In this document: one piece after another, positions 54,083 through 62,564 of the stretch
Layout: each line of letters opens with the position of its first letter
Position numbering within the stretch: position 1 is the first letter of the stretch
From: Acidilobaceae archaeon
GTDB lineage: Archaea; Thermoproteota; Thermoprotei_A; Sulfolobales; Acidilobaceae
Reading direction: 5' to 3'
NCBI GenBank assembly: GCA_025058835.1
Contig: JANXEI010000002.1
Coordinates: 1-64,000, forward strand
Length of the DNA: 64,000 nucleotides
Notes under the pieces: generated by a model
Databases searched by the model: none
What the model saw: only the letters and a program-made list of their open reading frames with translations
Told to the model about the DNA's origin: nothing
Translations under genes and position numbers: made by a program

Positions 54083-54781
54083 TTATCGTAAGGGGAGCAA
54101 CCGTTTACCCTCCCTTAGAAGAAACAGGAAGGAGGATGCGAGTAGGAGGGACAAGCTCAGGAAGTCAACAGCCCAGATGGGCAGGCGGTCCCTGATAACG
54201 TAAACGTCATATGCTGTGACCCTCGTGGCTGGCCTTGTCTGGAAAGCGCAGCTGCCAGAGCAGGAGAACGACATCTCCCCTACGGGGCTCTCCCCGTTCA
54301 ACAGGACCAACCTCAGCCTATATTCCCCCTCCCCGACTACCTCTCCCCTGATCTCTTGCAGCAGGAGGCTTACGAGCAGGGTGATCCTCATAGAGTACCC
54401 CTCGTAGTCCAGCTGAAGGATGCCAGGCTCCCTCGCCAGCACCTCCCGTAGGGGAACGTTCAGCACGGGGTTACCGAAAAGTATGAGGGGGACGCTGAAG
54501 GAGAGGCCAGGGGGTAGGTCGAGGCAGCCCTCGCTGAGCAGAGGTCCTCTCGCCTCCCCCTGCTCGAGGGGGACGGAGATGGTCATATTTGGAGGGGCGA
54601 AGGGCGCGGTGTAGCAGAAGTTATAATCTGGTAGGAGCGTGACGTTGAAGCCTCCGGCAGGAGCTGGGTAGCCGTTCTCTACTATGAGCAATCGCTCCGA
54701 GTAGAGCCCGCCTAGCTTCCCCAACTGGAGGAGGAGAGCGAGAGCTGCCAGCAGGGCTGCAAGAGCTGTCCTGAACCTCAC
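54083..54781 (-). CDS. membrane-anchored extracytoplasmic protein, unknown
   Basis: A 232-residue protein with an N-terminal hydrophobic helix (residues 5-25), an outside domain of about 165 residues rich in beta strands with cysteine pairs near 56/83 and 179/183, and a C-terminal helix (about 203-222) with a short basic tail. I do not recognise it. It lies 50 bases upstream of the binding-protein gene on the same strand, so it may be part of that unit. The GTG start is about 32 bases from a TATA-like element shared with the divergent gene. Confidence 0.6.
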   Translation of the reverse strand: MRFRTALAALLAALALLLQLGKLGGLYSERLLIVENGYPAPAGGFNVTLLPDYNFCYTAPFAPPNMTISVPLEQGEARGPLLSEGCLDLPPGLSFSVPLILFGNPVLNVPLREVLAREPGILQLDYEGYSMRITLLVSLLLQEIRGEVVGEGEYRLRLVLLNGESPVGEMSFSCSGSCAFQTRPATRVTAYDVYVIRDRLPIWAVDFLSLSLLLASSFLFLLREGKRLLPLR

Positions 54782-54804
54782 GCTGCCCCCCAGCTAGAGC
54801 ACAA

Positions 54805-54817
54805 GAGCTCTTATAGC
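54805..54817. promoter_or_regulatory. TATA-like element between divergent membrane genes
   Basis: gagctcttatagc, identical to 20328-20340. It is well placed (about 32 bases) for the minus-strand GTG at 54781 but only about 15 bases from the plus-strand ATG at 54828, hinting that the plus gene uses TTG 54840 or another promoter. Confidence 0.4.
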
Positions 54818-54827
54818 TTGGATAGCT

Positions 54828-55310
54828 ATGAGGGGAGCCTTGGCTGGGCTAGAGAAGATTGCCGGAGGTTTCGTTGGACTTCTCATAGCCCTCTCCCTCT
54901 CCGTCGTGGCCAGCGGCGTCGAGAGAGAGTGGGAGCCAAGGGAGGTAGTGTTCAGAGAGGACAGGGCAGGAAGGGCTCACGAGCTGTTGGGCCTCCAGCT
55001 CAACGTGGTCTATGTGAACGTGACAGTCCTGATGAAGAACAGAGGAGAGGGCTCTGCGCTGGTGAAGGTGGGTAACTCCTCCTTCTCCCTCAAGCCTTCG
55101 GGCAGAGCAAGAGTGGAGCTAGAGGACCTCACAGACCCTATGGCGATCAGGTTCGAGGGAGGCACAGGAGAGCTGAGGACGGAGGTATATGTGAGGGCTC
55201 GGGAAGGAGTGAAGCCAGGCCTGGCTGTGCTTGCCATATTCGTCCTCCTCCTGTCCATGCTGCTGGGCGCCTACGGGCTAGTGGAATATGCTGTGCTGAG
55301 GAGGTTGTGA
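54828..55310 (+). CDS. small bitopic membrane protein, unknown
   Basis: A 160-residue protein with a hydrophobic segment at residues 10-30, a beta-sandwich-like outside domain with NVTVLMKNRGEG and an N-glycosylation-like NSS site, and a C-terminal membrane helix (about 131-152). The topology mirrors its divergent neighbour at 54083. No family is recognised. The next gene begins at its stop codon (TGATG), so they are coupled. TTG 54840, four codons later, is an alternative start that would fit the TATA spacing better. Confidence 0.58.
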   Translation: MRGALAGLEKIAGGFVGLLIALSLSVVASGVEREWEPREVVFREDRAGRAHELLGLQLNVVYVNVTVLMKNRGEGSALVKVGNSSFSLKPSGRARVELEDLTDPMAIRFEGGTGELRTEVYVRAREGVKPGLAVLAIFVLLLSMLLGAYGLVEYAVLRRL

Positions 55311-55774
55311 TGAGAGGGGAGGGTTGGCTGCTGAGGATAGAGAGAGAAGGTAGAACGCTGGACATTTGTGTGGATACCTCGATGAGGGAGCACCTTGATG
55401 CCCCGTGGCGTTCCCTCGCCTTAATCTTCCCGCCCTCCTCCTGCAAGCCCATGGGGGAGGAGGGAGGGCTTCAAGCACTAGAGGGCATCATCTCTGCCTG
55501 CAGGGAGGCAATGAGGAGGGAGCAAGAGATCTACGAGTCGCGGGGCTTCCTGGAGGCCCTCGTGGACAGGGAGAGGGAGGAGGAGCTGGCAGAGGTGAGG
55601 AACGCGGCGGAGCTCTGCATCATGCTCTTCGGGAAGGAGCTCATGGTGAGGCTAGCGCGGGGGAGGAGGGCAGTGATAGACTATGTTCCCGGCAGCCCGC
55701 AGGAGAGGAGGCTGAGGAGCTTAGCCAGGATCGATCAGCGGTTGAGGAGCTTCCTAGAGAGATCGAGGGGTTGA
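55310..55774 (+). CDS. uncharacterised cytoplasmic protein
   Basis: A 154-residue helical, Arg/Glu-rich protein with no signal peptide or membrane helix. The start ATG overlaps the stop of the upstream membrane-protein gene. Residues 10-20 form a beta hairpin (RIEREGRTLDI) and residues 55-150 are long amphipathic helices. It may be the inside partner of the small membrane protein. No family is recognised. Its 3' end overlaps the convergent ABC ATPase gene by 40 bases. Confidence 0.58.
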   Translation: MRGEGWLLRIEREGRTLDICVDTSMREHLDAPWRSLALIFPPSSCKPMGEEGGLQALEGIISACREAMRREQEIYESRGFLEALVDREREEELAEVRNAAELCIMLFGKELMVRLARGRRAVIDYVPGSPQERRLRSLARIDQRLRSFLERSRG

Positions 55775-56736
55775 CCGGGAGAGACCTTCTCGAGCCAGCA
55801 GGCAACCCTGTGGGACTTCTCCGGCACGACCTCCTCTGGCTCGTTAGAGCAAATGTCCATAGCCCAAGGACACCTAGGCGCGAACCTGCAGCCCTTCGGA
55901 GGGCTCACAAGGTCCGGCGGCTGGCCTGGGATGTAGATGAGGCTCTCCTTCGGCCCCTTCAGCTTCGGCACCGCCTTCATGAGAAGGTAGGTGTACGGGT
56001 GCCTTGGCTTGTAGAAGATTTGCTCGCTTGTGCCGTACTCCGCTATCTTACCCCCATACATTATGGCTACCTCATCTGCAAGCTCTGCAATGACGGCAAG
56101 GTCGTGGGTGATCAAGATCACGCTGATCCCCTTCTCCCTCTGGAGCTTCTTTAGGAGGTTCAGTATCTGCGCCTGCACCACAACGTCGAGGGCTGTGGTG
56201 GGCTCATCTGCTATGACCACGTCGGGCTCGAGAGCGAGGGCCATGGCTATGACGACCCTCTGCTTCTGCCCCCCGCTCAGCTCGTGCGGGTACCTGTTGG
56301 CTAAGCCCCTGTCCAAGCCCACGCTCTCCAATAACTCGTAAACCCTTTTCCTCGCGTCCTGCTTGCTCATCTTGCCATGATAGGTGAGCACCTCCTCGAT
56401 CTGAGCGCCGGCAGTGTAGACTGGGTTGAGGCTGTTCATAGCTCCCTGGAATATCATGCTAATCCTCTTCCACCTGACCTTCCTCCTCAGCTCCTCCTCG
56501 CTCATCTTTGCTATGTCCACTCCGTCCAAGTATATGCTGCCGCCCGCTATCTTCCCAGGCGGGGGTACCATTCCGAGAAGGCTCCAGGCGAGGGTGCTCT
56601 TACCACAACCGCTCTCCCCAGCAATGCCGAGGATCCTGCCCTTCTCCAGCTCAAAGGAAACGTCGTCAACGGCCTTCACGGGGCCCCTGAGGGTGAAGTA
56701 GTAGGTCTTCAGGTTCTCTACCTCTAGCAGGGCCAC
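55735..56736 (-). CDS. peptide ABC transporter ATPase (DppD/OppD-type)
   Basis: A 333-residue ATPase with Walker A GESGCGKST near residue 39, signature LSGGQKQRVVIAMAL near 154, Walker B VVIADEPTTALD near 178 and the C-terminal cysteine motif CRFAPRCPWAMDIC of oligopeptide ATPases. It is the natural partner of the DppF-like ATPase, but lies 2 kb away from the other transporter genes, sixteen bases after a 118-residue gene that follows iorB. This places it in the iorAB transcript. The start is GTG 56736. Confidence 0.88.
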   Translation of the reverse strand: MALLEVENLKTYYFTLRGPVKAVDDVSFELEKGRILGIAGESGCGKSTLAWSLLGMVPPPGKIAGGSIYLDGVDIAKMSEEELRRKVRWKRISMIFQGAMNSLNPVYTAGAQIEEVLTYHGKMSKQDARKRVYELLESVGLDRGLANRYPHELSGGQKQRVVIAMALALEPDVVIADEPTTALDVVVQAQILNLLKKLQREKGISVILITHDLAVIAELADEVAIMYGGKIAEYGTSEQIFYKPRHPYTYLLMKAVPKLKGPKESLIYIPGQPPDLVSPPKGCRFAPRCPWAMDICSNEPEEVVPEKSHRVACWLEKVSPGQPLDLSRKLLNR

Positions 56737-56752
56737 CTCACTGACCCTCCGG

Positions 56753-57109
56753 TTACCCCCTAGTGGGGGTTAATAAGCTAAGCCTTAGCCTCTCCAGCTC
56801 CCCAGGCCCTTCAAGGGCGTTGCGGTAGATGCTCACAACGCCGTCCTCAACGAGGAAGGGAACGTCCCCTTCCGCCCTCGAAACTGCCACCACAAGGCCC
56901 CCTCTCTCCAGGAACTCTGCGAACTCCCTCCTCAAGGCCTCGTTGACCTTTTTGGCAATAAACTTCATCCTCCCTACGTCAAATGTGCTAGAGCGGTCTA
57001 TGCTAACAGGCCATATGGAGACCTCAGCCTCGATGCCCAGCCTTTCTGCGAGAGCCTCCAGCTCGTCCAGGTCGCTGATGTAGCCCAGAGGGACCAGGAG
57101 AACTCTCAT
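56753..57109 (-). CDS. small protein, weakly archaemetzincin-like
   Basis: A 118-residue alpha/beta protein. The opening VLLVPLGYISDLDELEALAERL and the FDVGRMKFIAKKVNEAL segment recall the N-terminal half of archaemetzincin proteases, but the HExxH zinc site is missing and the protein is too short, so it would not be an active protease. This resemblance is by eye only. Its ATG overlaps the iorB stop by four bases, and dppD follows after sixteen, so it belongs to the same operon. Confidence 0.55.
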   Translation of the reverse strand: MRVLLVPLGYISDLDELEALAERLGIEAEVSIWPVSIDRSSTFDVGRMKFIAKKVNEALRREFAEFLERGGLVVAVSRAEGDVPFLVEDGVVSIYRNALEGPGELERLRLSLLTPTRG

Positions 57110-57684
57110 CCCTCTGCCCTCATGCTCAGCCCTAGCCTAAAGGCCTTTAAGTTCACCTCGGCTCCTCTGCCTCTCCCAATAACTCCCTCTACCTCTCTCG
57201 CATCGAGGAACTCGCCAAGGGCAGTTCTCGCAACAGAGTAGCCAAGCAGGATCATGTTCGCAGCCCTCACGTCGCCCAGAGGCTCAGCCATTCCAGCTGC
57301 GTTGACGAGGTGTACCCGGAGTCCCAGCCTCCTCAGCTCCTCCGCTAGCTGGTAAGCTTTGAGATCCCCCTTGAAGCCATATGGCTTCAGCACAAGGGCG
57401 TCGCTTACCACCTCCCCCTCCCTCCTGAGGAAGCTGGCATACCTCAAGGCCTCGAGGAGCTCTGTACTGATCAGGAGGTCTCCCTCCCCCTCTGGGACCA
57501 GCGGCGCCTCTACCTCCCCTATCCTTACGTGTACCACCACGCTCCCTCCCCTCTGGCTGAGACCGTGGGTCTCTGCTACCAGAGCTCCTCTGCCTGAAGC
57601 TATCGCAGCCTCCCCTATGACTTTCGCGAGGGTGAGGACGCCTTGCCCGCCTACTCCAGCAACCACTACGTTCAGGCTATCCAC
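57106..57684 (-). CDS. iorB: indolepyruvate oxidoreductase subunit beta
   Basis: A 192-residue gamma-type subunit of indolepyruvate:ferredoxin oxidoreductase. GVGGQGVLTLAKVIGEAA at residues 10-27 and the AETHGLSQRGGSVVVHVRIG segment near 38-57 are diagnostic. With IorA it oxidises aryl pyruvates from Trp, Phe and Tyr to aryl-acetyl-CoA and reduces ferredoxin. The gene starts eight bases before the end of iorA. Confidence 0.93.
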   Translation of the reverse strand: MDSLNVVVAGVGGQGVLTLAKVIGEAAIASGRGALVAETHGLSQRGGSVVVHVRIGEVEAPLVPEGEGDLLISTELLEALRYASFLRREGEVVSDALVLKPYGFKGDLKAYQLAEELRRLGLRVHLVNAAGMAEPLGDVRAANMILLGYSVARTALGEFLDAREVEGVIGRGRGAEVNLKAFRLGLSMRAEG

Positions 57685-59608
57685 CGCTCAGCAGCCTCCT
57701 CCAGCTCTCCTCCACCTCGCCCCTCGGCAAGATGGCGTCGAACGGGCAAACATCTACGCAGACTCCGCAACCCGTGCACAGGCTCGGGTCGATCTTGGCT
57801 TTTCCGTCCTGGCTGGAGAGAATTGCAGGACATGCAAAGAGGTTGTAGCATATGGTGCACGCCCTGCACCTGTCCTGCTCCACATAGTACAGAGGCCGCT
57901 GGATCTTGCTCTCCCTCGCCTCCGCCACAGCCTCTAGGATGCAAGCCCCTCTCGCAACGAGCACAGATAGCTTCCCTCCCCTCGCATCTGTTAGCGCCTC
58001 TGCAACGACCTTGTCCAGCTCCTCCATCTCGAAGGAGTTGACTACCCTAACGCTGCTAGCCCCTGCTGCCCTTGCTATCTCCTCTATGGGTATCCGTCTC
58101 GCCTCTCCCCTCAGGTTATGTCCGGTAGCTGGATTAGGCTGGTGGCCGGTCATGGCAGTGGTCCCGTTGTCCAACACGAGCACTAGCATGGGAGCTCCGT
58201 TGAACGCCGCGTTCACGAGGCCGGGCATGCCTGCGTGGTAGAAGGTAGAGTCCCCTATCGTGGCCACCACTACTGCGTCCTTCACCGCGCGAGTAAGGCC
58301 CGCTCCCACGCCAAGGCTCCCCCCCATCTCAACTATAATGTCCTGGGAGCTCAGGGGCGGGTTGATGCCGAGGCTATAGCAGCCTATGTCGCCTGAGTAG
58401 ATCAGCTTGAGCTTCATCTTTGAGGCAACCTTCCTCAGGGAGTAGAAAACTCCCCTGTAGGGACAGCCCGGGCATAGAGTGGGGGGCCTTGGCGGAGGGC
58501 TAAGGGAGGGCTTTCTCACCTCTCTCGGCAGGGAGCTCAGCCCTAGGGCGCTGGCAATGCCCTCCGCGACGGCATCGAGCCTCAGCTCCCCCGTAAGCTT
58601 CACATGGCCTGACCTCTTCCCCATTATTAGAGGCCTCATCCCGAGGTCGAAGGAGAGGAGCTTCAGCTGATCCTCGACCACCGGCTCCCCCTCCTCTACC
58701 ACAAACACTTTCTCCTTCCTCTCAAGCTCACTAGCTATGAGCTCGCGGGGCAGGGGAACCGTTGTGGTGAGCTTCAGTAGCCTCACCTTTCCCAGCAGGC
58801 CCAGCCTGGAGAGAGCTTCTCTCGCATACCTAAACCCTATCCCTGCCCCGACCACCAAGAGCTCAGAGCCCTCTGGCCCCTCAGCTGCGTTGAGAGCACT
58901 GGAGGAGAGGTGGTGGGAGAAGAGCTCCCACTTCTTCACGAGCTCCTCCCTCCTCCTGCGGGCGTGGGCTGGCACGAGGGCCCAGCGGGAAGGATCCCTC
59001 TGGAACCTCCCCTCCATGCGAGGACCTCTCAGCTCTCCGAAAGTGTAGAGAGCTCTGGTGTGGGAGACCCGCGTGACCGTTCTTAGGATTACAGGATGCT
59101 TGTGCTCCTCGCTGAAACGGAGCGCCTCCAGCGTTGCCTCCCTGACCTCCTGCGCCCCAGCGGGCTCGAAGACGGGAACGTAGGCGTGGAGCCCATATAT
59201 CCTGTTGTCCTGCTCGTTCTGGCTGCTCCACATGGAGGGATCGTCTGCAGAGACCACTAGGAGGGAGGACTCCACGCCAGTATAGGCGCTGCTGAAGAGC
59301 GGGTCCGCAGCCACGTTCAGCCCTACATGTTTCATCGTCACAATGCTCGGCACTCCGGCCATGGCAGCTCCATATGCGACCTCAAAGGCCACCTTCTCGT
59401 TAACGCTCCACTCAACGTAAGGGTAGCCGAGCTTCCTCGCCGCGTAGCCCAGGGCCTCGATTATCTCGCTGGAGGGGGTGCCAGGATAACCGGCTGCAAC
59501 GCCTACGCCGTACTCCAAGCTCGCCCTCGCAATTGCTACGTTTCCTAAGGTGAAGACGCGGGAGCCCGCGGGGGAGAGCATTTCTGGATAGCTCAAGACC
59601 TTCCCCAT
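57677..59608 (-). CDS. iorA: indolepyruvate oxidoreductase subunit alpha
   Basis: A 643-residue subunit with the ThDP-binding core (EWSVNEKVAFEVAYGAAMAG early, GDIGCYSLG and GDSTFYHAGM in the second half) and two C-terminal [4Fe-4S] motifs, CRACTICYNLFACP and CTGCGVCVDVCP, near residues 580-625. The length is normal for IorA. Transcription starts close to the ATG at 59608, and a TATA-like gtagtattag is about 25 bases upstream. The first gene of a four-gene operon that ends with dppD. Confidence 0.94.
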   Translation of the reverse strand: MGKVLSYPEMLSPAGSRVFTLGNVAIARASLEYGVGVAAGYPGTPSSEIIEALGYAARKLGYPYVEWSVNEKVAFEVAYGAAMAGVPSIVTMKHVGLNVAADPLFSSAYTGVESSLLVVSADDPSMWSSQNEQDNRIYGLHAYVPVFEPAGAQEVREATLEALRFSEEHKHPVILRTVTRVSHTRALYTFGELRGPRMEGRFQRDPSRWALVPAHARRRREELVKKWELFSHHLSSSALNAAEGPEGSELLVVGAGIGFRYAREALSRLGLLGKVRLLKLTTTVPLPRELIASELERKEKVFVVEEGEPVVEDQLKLLSFDLGMRPLIMGKRSGHVKLTGELRLDAVAEGIASALGLSSLPREVRKPSLSPPPRPPTLCPGCPYRGVFYSLRKVASKMKLKLIYSGDIGCYSLGINPPLSSQDIIVEMGGSLGVGAGLTRAVKDAVVVATIGDSTFYHAGMPGLVNAAFNGAPMLVLVLDNGTTAMTGHQPNPATGHNLRGEARRIPIEEIARAAGASSVRVVNSFEMEELDKVVAEALTDARGGKLSVLVARGACILEAVAEARESKIQRPLYYVEQDRCRACTICYNLFACPAILSSQDGKAKIDPSLCTGCGVCVDVCPFDAILPRGEVEESWRRLLSGG

Positions 59609-59643
59609 ATATGGTTAACTGCAGAACCCTAATACTACACGCT

Positions 59644-59656
59644 ATATTAGGCGAAA
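59644..59656 (+). promoter_or_regulatory. promoter element shared with the CitG-like gene
   Basis: atattaggcgaaa, identical to 31327-31339, is about 29 bases from TTG 59679. The core is TATA-like; the downstream ggcgaaa may be bound by a regulator. Confidence 0.4.
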
Positions 59657-59678
59657 CAGAGATCAAGCGGCGATAGCC

Positions 59679-60443
59679 TTGCCCTCTGTCGAGTTGAGGG
59701 TAGAGGAAGGGGTGGGCTTTGTCGTCCTCAACAGGCCTGAGAAGCTGAACGCTCTAAGCACCGAGGTCATGGAAGAACTGATAGCGACCCTTCACAAGGC
59801 AGATGAGATGCAAGAGGTGAAGGTCATAGCCCTCACGGGGGAGGGAAAGTTCTTCTCTGCGGGAGCAGACCTTTCTGAGGTCCACAGGGCCAGCTCGCCA
59901 GAGGAGGCAGAGAGGACCTTCAGGACCATAGCAAAGCTCGTCTCCGCTCTCATGGGTCTTGAGAAGCCTCTTATTATGGCACTGAACGGGGATGCCTACG
60001 GCGGCGGGGCTGAGCTGATATGGACTGCAGACATAGTGATAGCTGTTGAGAGCGCCAAGCTAGTGTGGGCAGAAGCAAGGTGGGGCTACAACGCTCCTGT
60101 TCTGCCGGTTATTGGGCCCTGGGTCCTCGGTCCCTCTAGGACTGCCATGCTCGCCATGACCTTGGAGCCGCTTACCGCAAAGGAGGCCCATGCCCTCGGC
60201 ATCATCTCAAGGCTCGTCCCTGACCAGCAGGCCCTAAGGGAGGAGGTGAAGAGAATAGCAAAAGCTATCATGGAGAACTCTCCCCAGGGCGTGAGGTCGA
60301 TCAAGAGGCTCCTCAAGCTCTCGAAGAGCTCCCCCCTCATAGAGCTGGGACTGAGCGAGCTCCAGAGGCTTGCCAGAGGGCAGGAGGCAAGGGAGGCAGC
60401 GAGGGCCTTCGTAGAGAAGAGGAAGCCCTCCTACTCCTGGTAG
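59679..60443 (+). CDS. enoyl-CoA hydratase/isomerase family protein
   Basis: A 254-residue crotonase-fold protein. NRPEKLNALS near residue 18 and FFSAGADLSE near 58 form the CoA oxyanion region, and ALNGDAYGGGAELIWTADIVIA near 103-124 the second. The usual catalytic glutamates in the hydratase helix read as GGAELI and AEARWGY, so one acid is retained at AEAR. It may hydrate, isomerise or hydrolyse an acyl-CoA, perhaps the arylacetyl-CoA made by IorAB, which is divergent. The start is TTG 59679, about 29 bases from a TATA-like core. Confidence 0.88.
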   Translation: MPSVELRVEEGVGFVVLNRPEKLNALSTEVMEELIATLHKADEMQEVKVIALTGEGKFFSAGADLSEVHRASSPEEAERTFRTIAKLVSALMGLEKPLIMALNGDAYGGGAELIWTADIVIAVESAKLVWAEARWGYNAPVLPVIGPWVLGPSRTAMLAMTLEPLTAKEAHALGIISRLVPDQQALREEVKRIAKAIMENSPQGVRSIKRLLKLSKSSPLIELGLSELQRLARGQEAREAARAFVEKRKPSYSW

Positions 60444-60456
60444 CCCTTTTTTATCT
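60444..60456 (+). terminator. T-run after the crotonase gene
   Basis: ccctttttta follows the crotonase stop at once and is a plausible archaeal terminator; it may also be the TATA-like element of the next gene, whose ATG is about 33 bases on. Confidence 0.35.
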
Positions 60457-60483
60457 CTGCGCTCACCTCTTTCGCGGGGCTTC

Positions 60484-61017
60484 ATGGGAGAGGAAGAGAG
60501 GAGGATAAAGATAAGGAGCGAGGAGGACAGGATGGCATCGCTCATTGCAGAGAAAGTGTCCATAATCCTCCTCAAGGGCCTCATGCCGGAAATAAGGCGG
60601 ATAAGGGAGAGGGTAGAGAGGATGGAGCAGGAGATTGCTGACATAAAGGACATGCTCGAGTCTAGGGGAGAAAAGAAAAGGGAGACGAGCCTCGGCGACT
60701 TCGTGAGGAAATCCCTGAGGCAAGAGGGGTACATAGTGGCTGGGGAGACCAGCAGGAGGATAAACGCAAGCCCCTCTGCGCTGGTGGAGGAGGCGAGGAA
60801 AGCTGGGGCTGTAGTGCTAGATGCAGGCACAGACGCAGTTCTCATGAGTCCTTCAGCCCTAGAGGAGTTCAACAGGCTCATGGGAGAAACAAAGACCAGG
60901 GATCCGGAGGAGGCAGCAAAGCGGATGGGGAAGTTCGCAAAGGCCTTCGAGACCCTTCGGAGGGGAGGGGTGGTTATATATGACAGCAAGGAGGGGAGGT
61001 GGAGCATAGTTGAGTAA
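60484..61017 (+). CDS. coiled-coil protein, unknown
   Basis: A 177-residue cytoplasmic protein. Residues 12-62 are a charged coiled coil (LMPEIRRIRERVERMEQEI), and residues 75-177 an alpha/beta domain with VVLDAGTDAVLMSP. I do not recognise the family. The downstream DUF424 gene starts inside its last codons, so they are translationally coupled. The charged N-terminus suggests it oligomerises or binds nucleic acid, but that is inference. Confidence 0.62.
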   Translation: MGEEERRIKIRSEEDRMASLIAEKVSIILLKGLMPEIRRIRERVERMEQEIADIKDMLESRGEKKRETSLGDFVRKSLRQEGYIVAGETSRRINASPSALVEEARKAGAVVLDAGTDAVLMSPSALEEFNRLMGETKTRDPEEAAKRMGKFAKAFETLRRGGVVIYDSKEGRWSIVE

Positions 61018-61321
61018 GTTCTATACTAGGCTCACTCCCCTTCCCGACGGGAGTGCCATGGTGAGCATAGTGGACGAGGAGCTCCTAGGGAGGAAGTTCA
61101 GGGACAAGAGGGGAGTCATGATAGACGTGAGCAGGAGGTTCTACGAGGGTGAACTCGTGGACGAGGAGGGGGCGAGGGAGCTCATGAGAGAGGCCAGCGT
61201 GCTCATTCTGGTCGGCACGAGAGCCGTGCAGATGGGGATAGAGATGGAGCTCGTAAACCCGGAGGCTGTGCTGTGGGTGGAGGGAATAGCGTACGCCCAG
61301 GTCTTCAAGGTGTCCTACTAG
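61010..61321 (+). CDS. DUF424 family protein
   Basis: A 103-residue member of the archaeal DUF424 family (COG2412), whose function is unknown. The ELLGRKFRDKRGVMIDVSRRFYEGE segment near residues 24-48 and AVQMGIEMELVNPEAVLWVEG near 72-92 are typical. It starts at TTG 61010, eight bases inside the upstream coiled-coil gene. In many archaea the family neighbours translation genes. Its 3' end overlaps the convergent moeA gene by 17 bases. Confidence 0.82.
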   Translation: MSKFYTRLTPLPDGSAMVSIVDEELLGRKFRDKRGVMIDVSRRFYEGELVDEEGARELMREASVLILVGTRAVQMGIEMELVNPEAVLWVEGIAYAQVFKVSY

Positions 61322-62564
61322 GGCTTCTCAGTAACACCACCTCTACCTCCTCCCCCTCATCGTAGCCCTCCCTGTCTTCCGGCACGACGAGGATGCCGTT
61401 GCCCCTCACCAACGTGCTCAATATACCGCTGCCCGTCAGCGCAAGCGGCTCCACATACGTCTTGCCCCCCTCCTCGAAAACCCTCACCCTAACGTAGCTC
61501 CTCACGTTGATAGGAGTAGTGACCCTTCTCGTCAGCACTCCCTTCACGGTAGCCTTTGGCTCCTCCTCCCCTCCCACCATGTGGAGCAGGAGGGGCTTTG
61601 CAAGGGCTTCAAAGCCCACTATGGCTGCTACGGGGAAGCCTGCAAGCATGAAGATGGGCTTCCCCTGCACCACGGCAGCGCTGTTAGCCCTGCCTGGCCT
61701 GAGCTGCACCCCATGGATGACGACCTCTGCCCCCAGCTCCCTCGCAGCCCTTACGGTGAGGTCTGCTCTCCCGACAGAGGCCCCTCCCACGGTGATGACA
61801 GCGTCGAACTCCCTCACAGCCCTGCCCAAGGCCTCGCGGATCTCCTCCAGCTCGTCCCTCACTATGCCGAGGTACTGGGGGGAGAAGCCGTAGGACGTCA
61901 GGAGGGCAGAGATAGAGTACCTGTTGCTGTTTATCACCAACCCCCTCTTCAGAGCTTCCCTCGCATCCGCCTCCCCCAGCTCCACCAGCTCGCTCCCCAC
62001 GTTTAGGAGGCCTACCCTCAGGTCGTATACCTCCACCTCTCCTATCCCCATGGAGGCTAGCACGGCTATGTCCCAGGGCATGAGCCTCGTGCCCTTCCTG
62101 AGGACCACCTCCCCCTCCCTCACGTCCTCCCCTACCCGGGAAACGTTGCCGAGAGGGGGGACGGGCTCCAGCACTTCGAGGATGTCGCCGCTCCTCCTCG
62201 TCCTCTCGTACATAACTACTGCATCAGCGCCAGGCGGTAGCTGCGCTCCCGTTGCCACCTCCACTGCCTCCCCCGGCGAGAGGCTCACCTTCGGCTCCTC
62301 TCCTGCCCGAAGGAACCCCTTGACCCGGAGGATAGAGGGGTTAGAGGGGGAGGAGCCAAAAGTGTCCGCGCTCCTCACGGCATAGCCGTCTACCACTGCC
62401 CTCTCCGAAGGCGGGATGTTCAGGGGAGCAACGACGTCGACGGCAAGGTACCTCCCTAGAGAGTCCTCCAGCCTTACCTTTCTCTTCCCTGGCCTATGCG
62501 TCACCCTTGCCCTCAGCATCTCCACAGCCTTAGCCACGCTGGTGAGCTCCTTGAAACCGCTCAT
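61305..62564 (-). CDS. moeA: molybdopterin molybdenumtransferase MoeA
   Basis: A 419-residue enzyme that inserts molybdate (or tungstate) into adenylated molybdopterin. The PPSERAVVDGYAVRSADT segment near residues 51-68, TGAQLPPGADAVVMYE near 106-121, GLLNVGSELVELG near 187 and the GGASVGRADL motif near 265 are all typical. The last domain is the short beta barrel. ATG 62564 overlaps the moaC stop as TGATG. It serves the molybdoenzyme at 17 kb and perhaps tungsten enzymes elsewhere. Confidence 0.94.
   Translation of the reverse strand: MSGFKELTSVAKAVEMLRARVTHRPGKRKVRLEDSLGRYLAVDVVAPLNIPPSERAVVDGYAVRSADTFGSSPSNPSILRVKGFLRAGEEPKVSLSPGEAVEVATGAQLPPGADAVVMYERTRRSGDILEVLEPVPPLGNVSRVGEDVREGEVVLRKGTRLMPWDIAVLASMGIGEVEVYDLRVGLLNVGSELVELGEADAREALKRGLVINSNRYSISALLTSYGFSPQYLGIVRDELEEIREALGRAVREFDAVITVGGASVGRADLTVRAARELGAEVVIHGVQLRPGRANSAAVVQGKPIFMLAGFPVAAIVGFEALAKPLLLHMVGGEEEPKATVKGVLTRRVTTPINVRSYVRVRVFEEGGKTYVEPLALTGSGILSTLVRGNGILVVPEDREGYDEGEEVEVVLLRSPSRTP

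Noticed and set aside
59605-59614. Palindrome CCATATATGG at the iorA start
   Set aside because: Ten bases including the start codon and a TATA-like core; too short and too easily explained by chance to call an operator.
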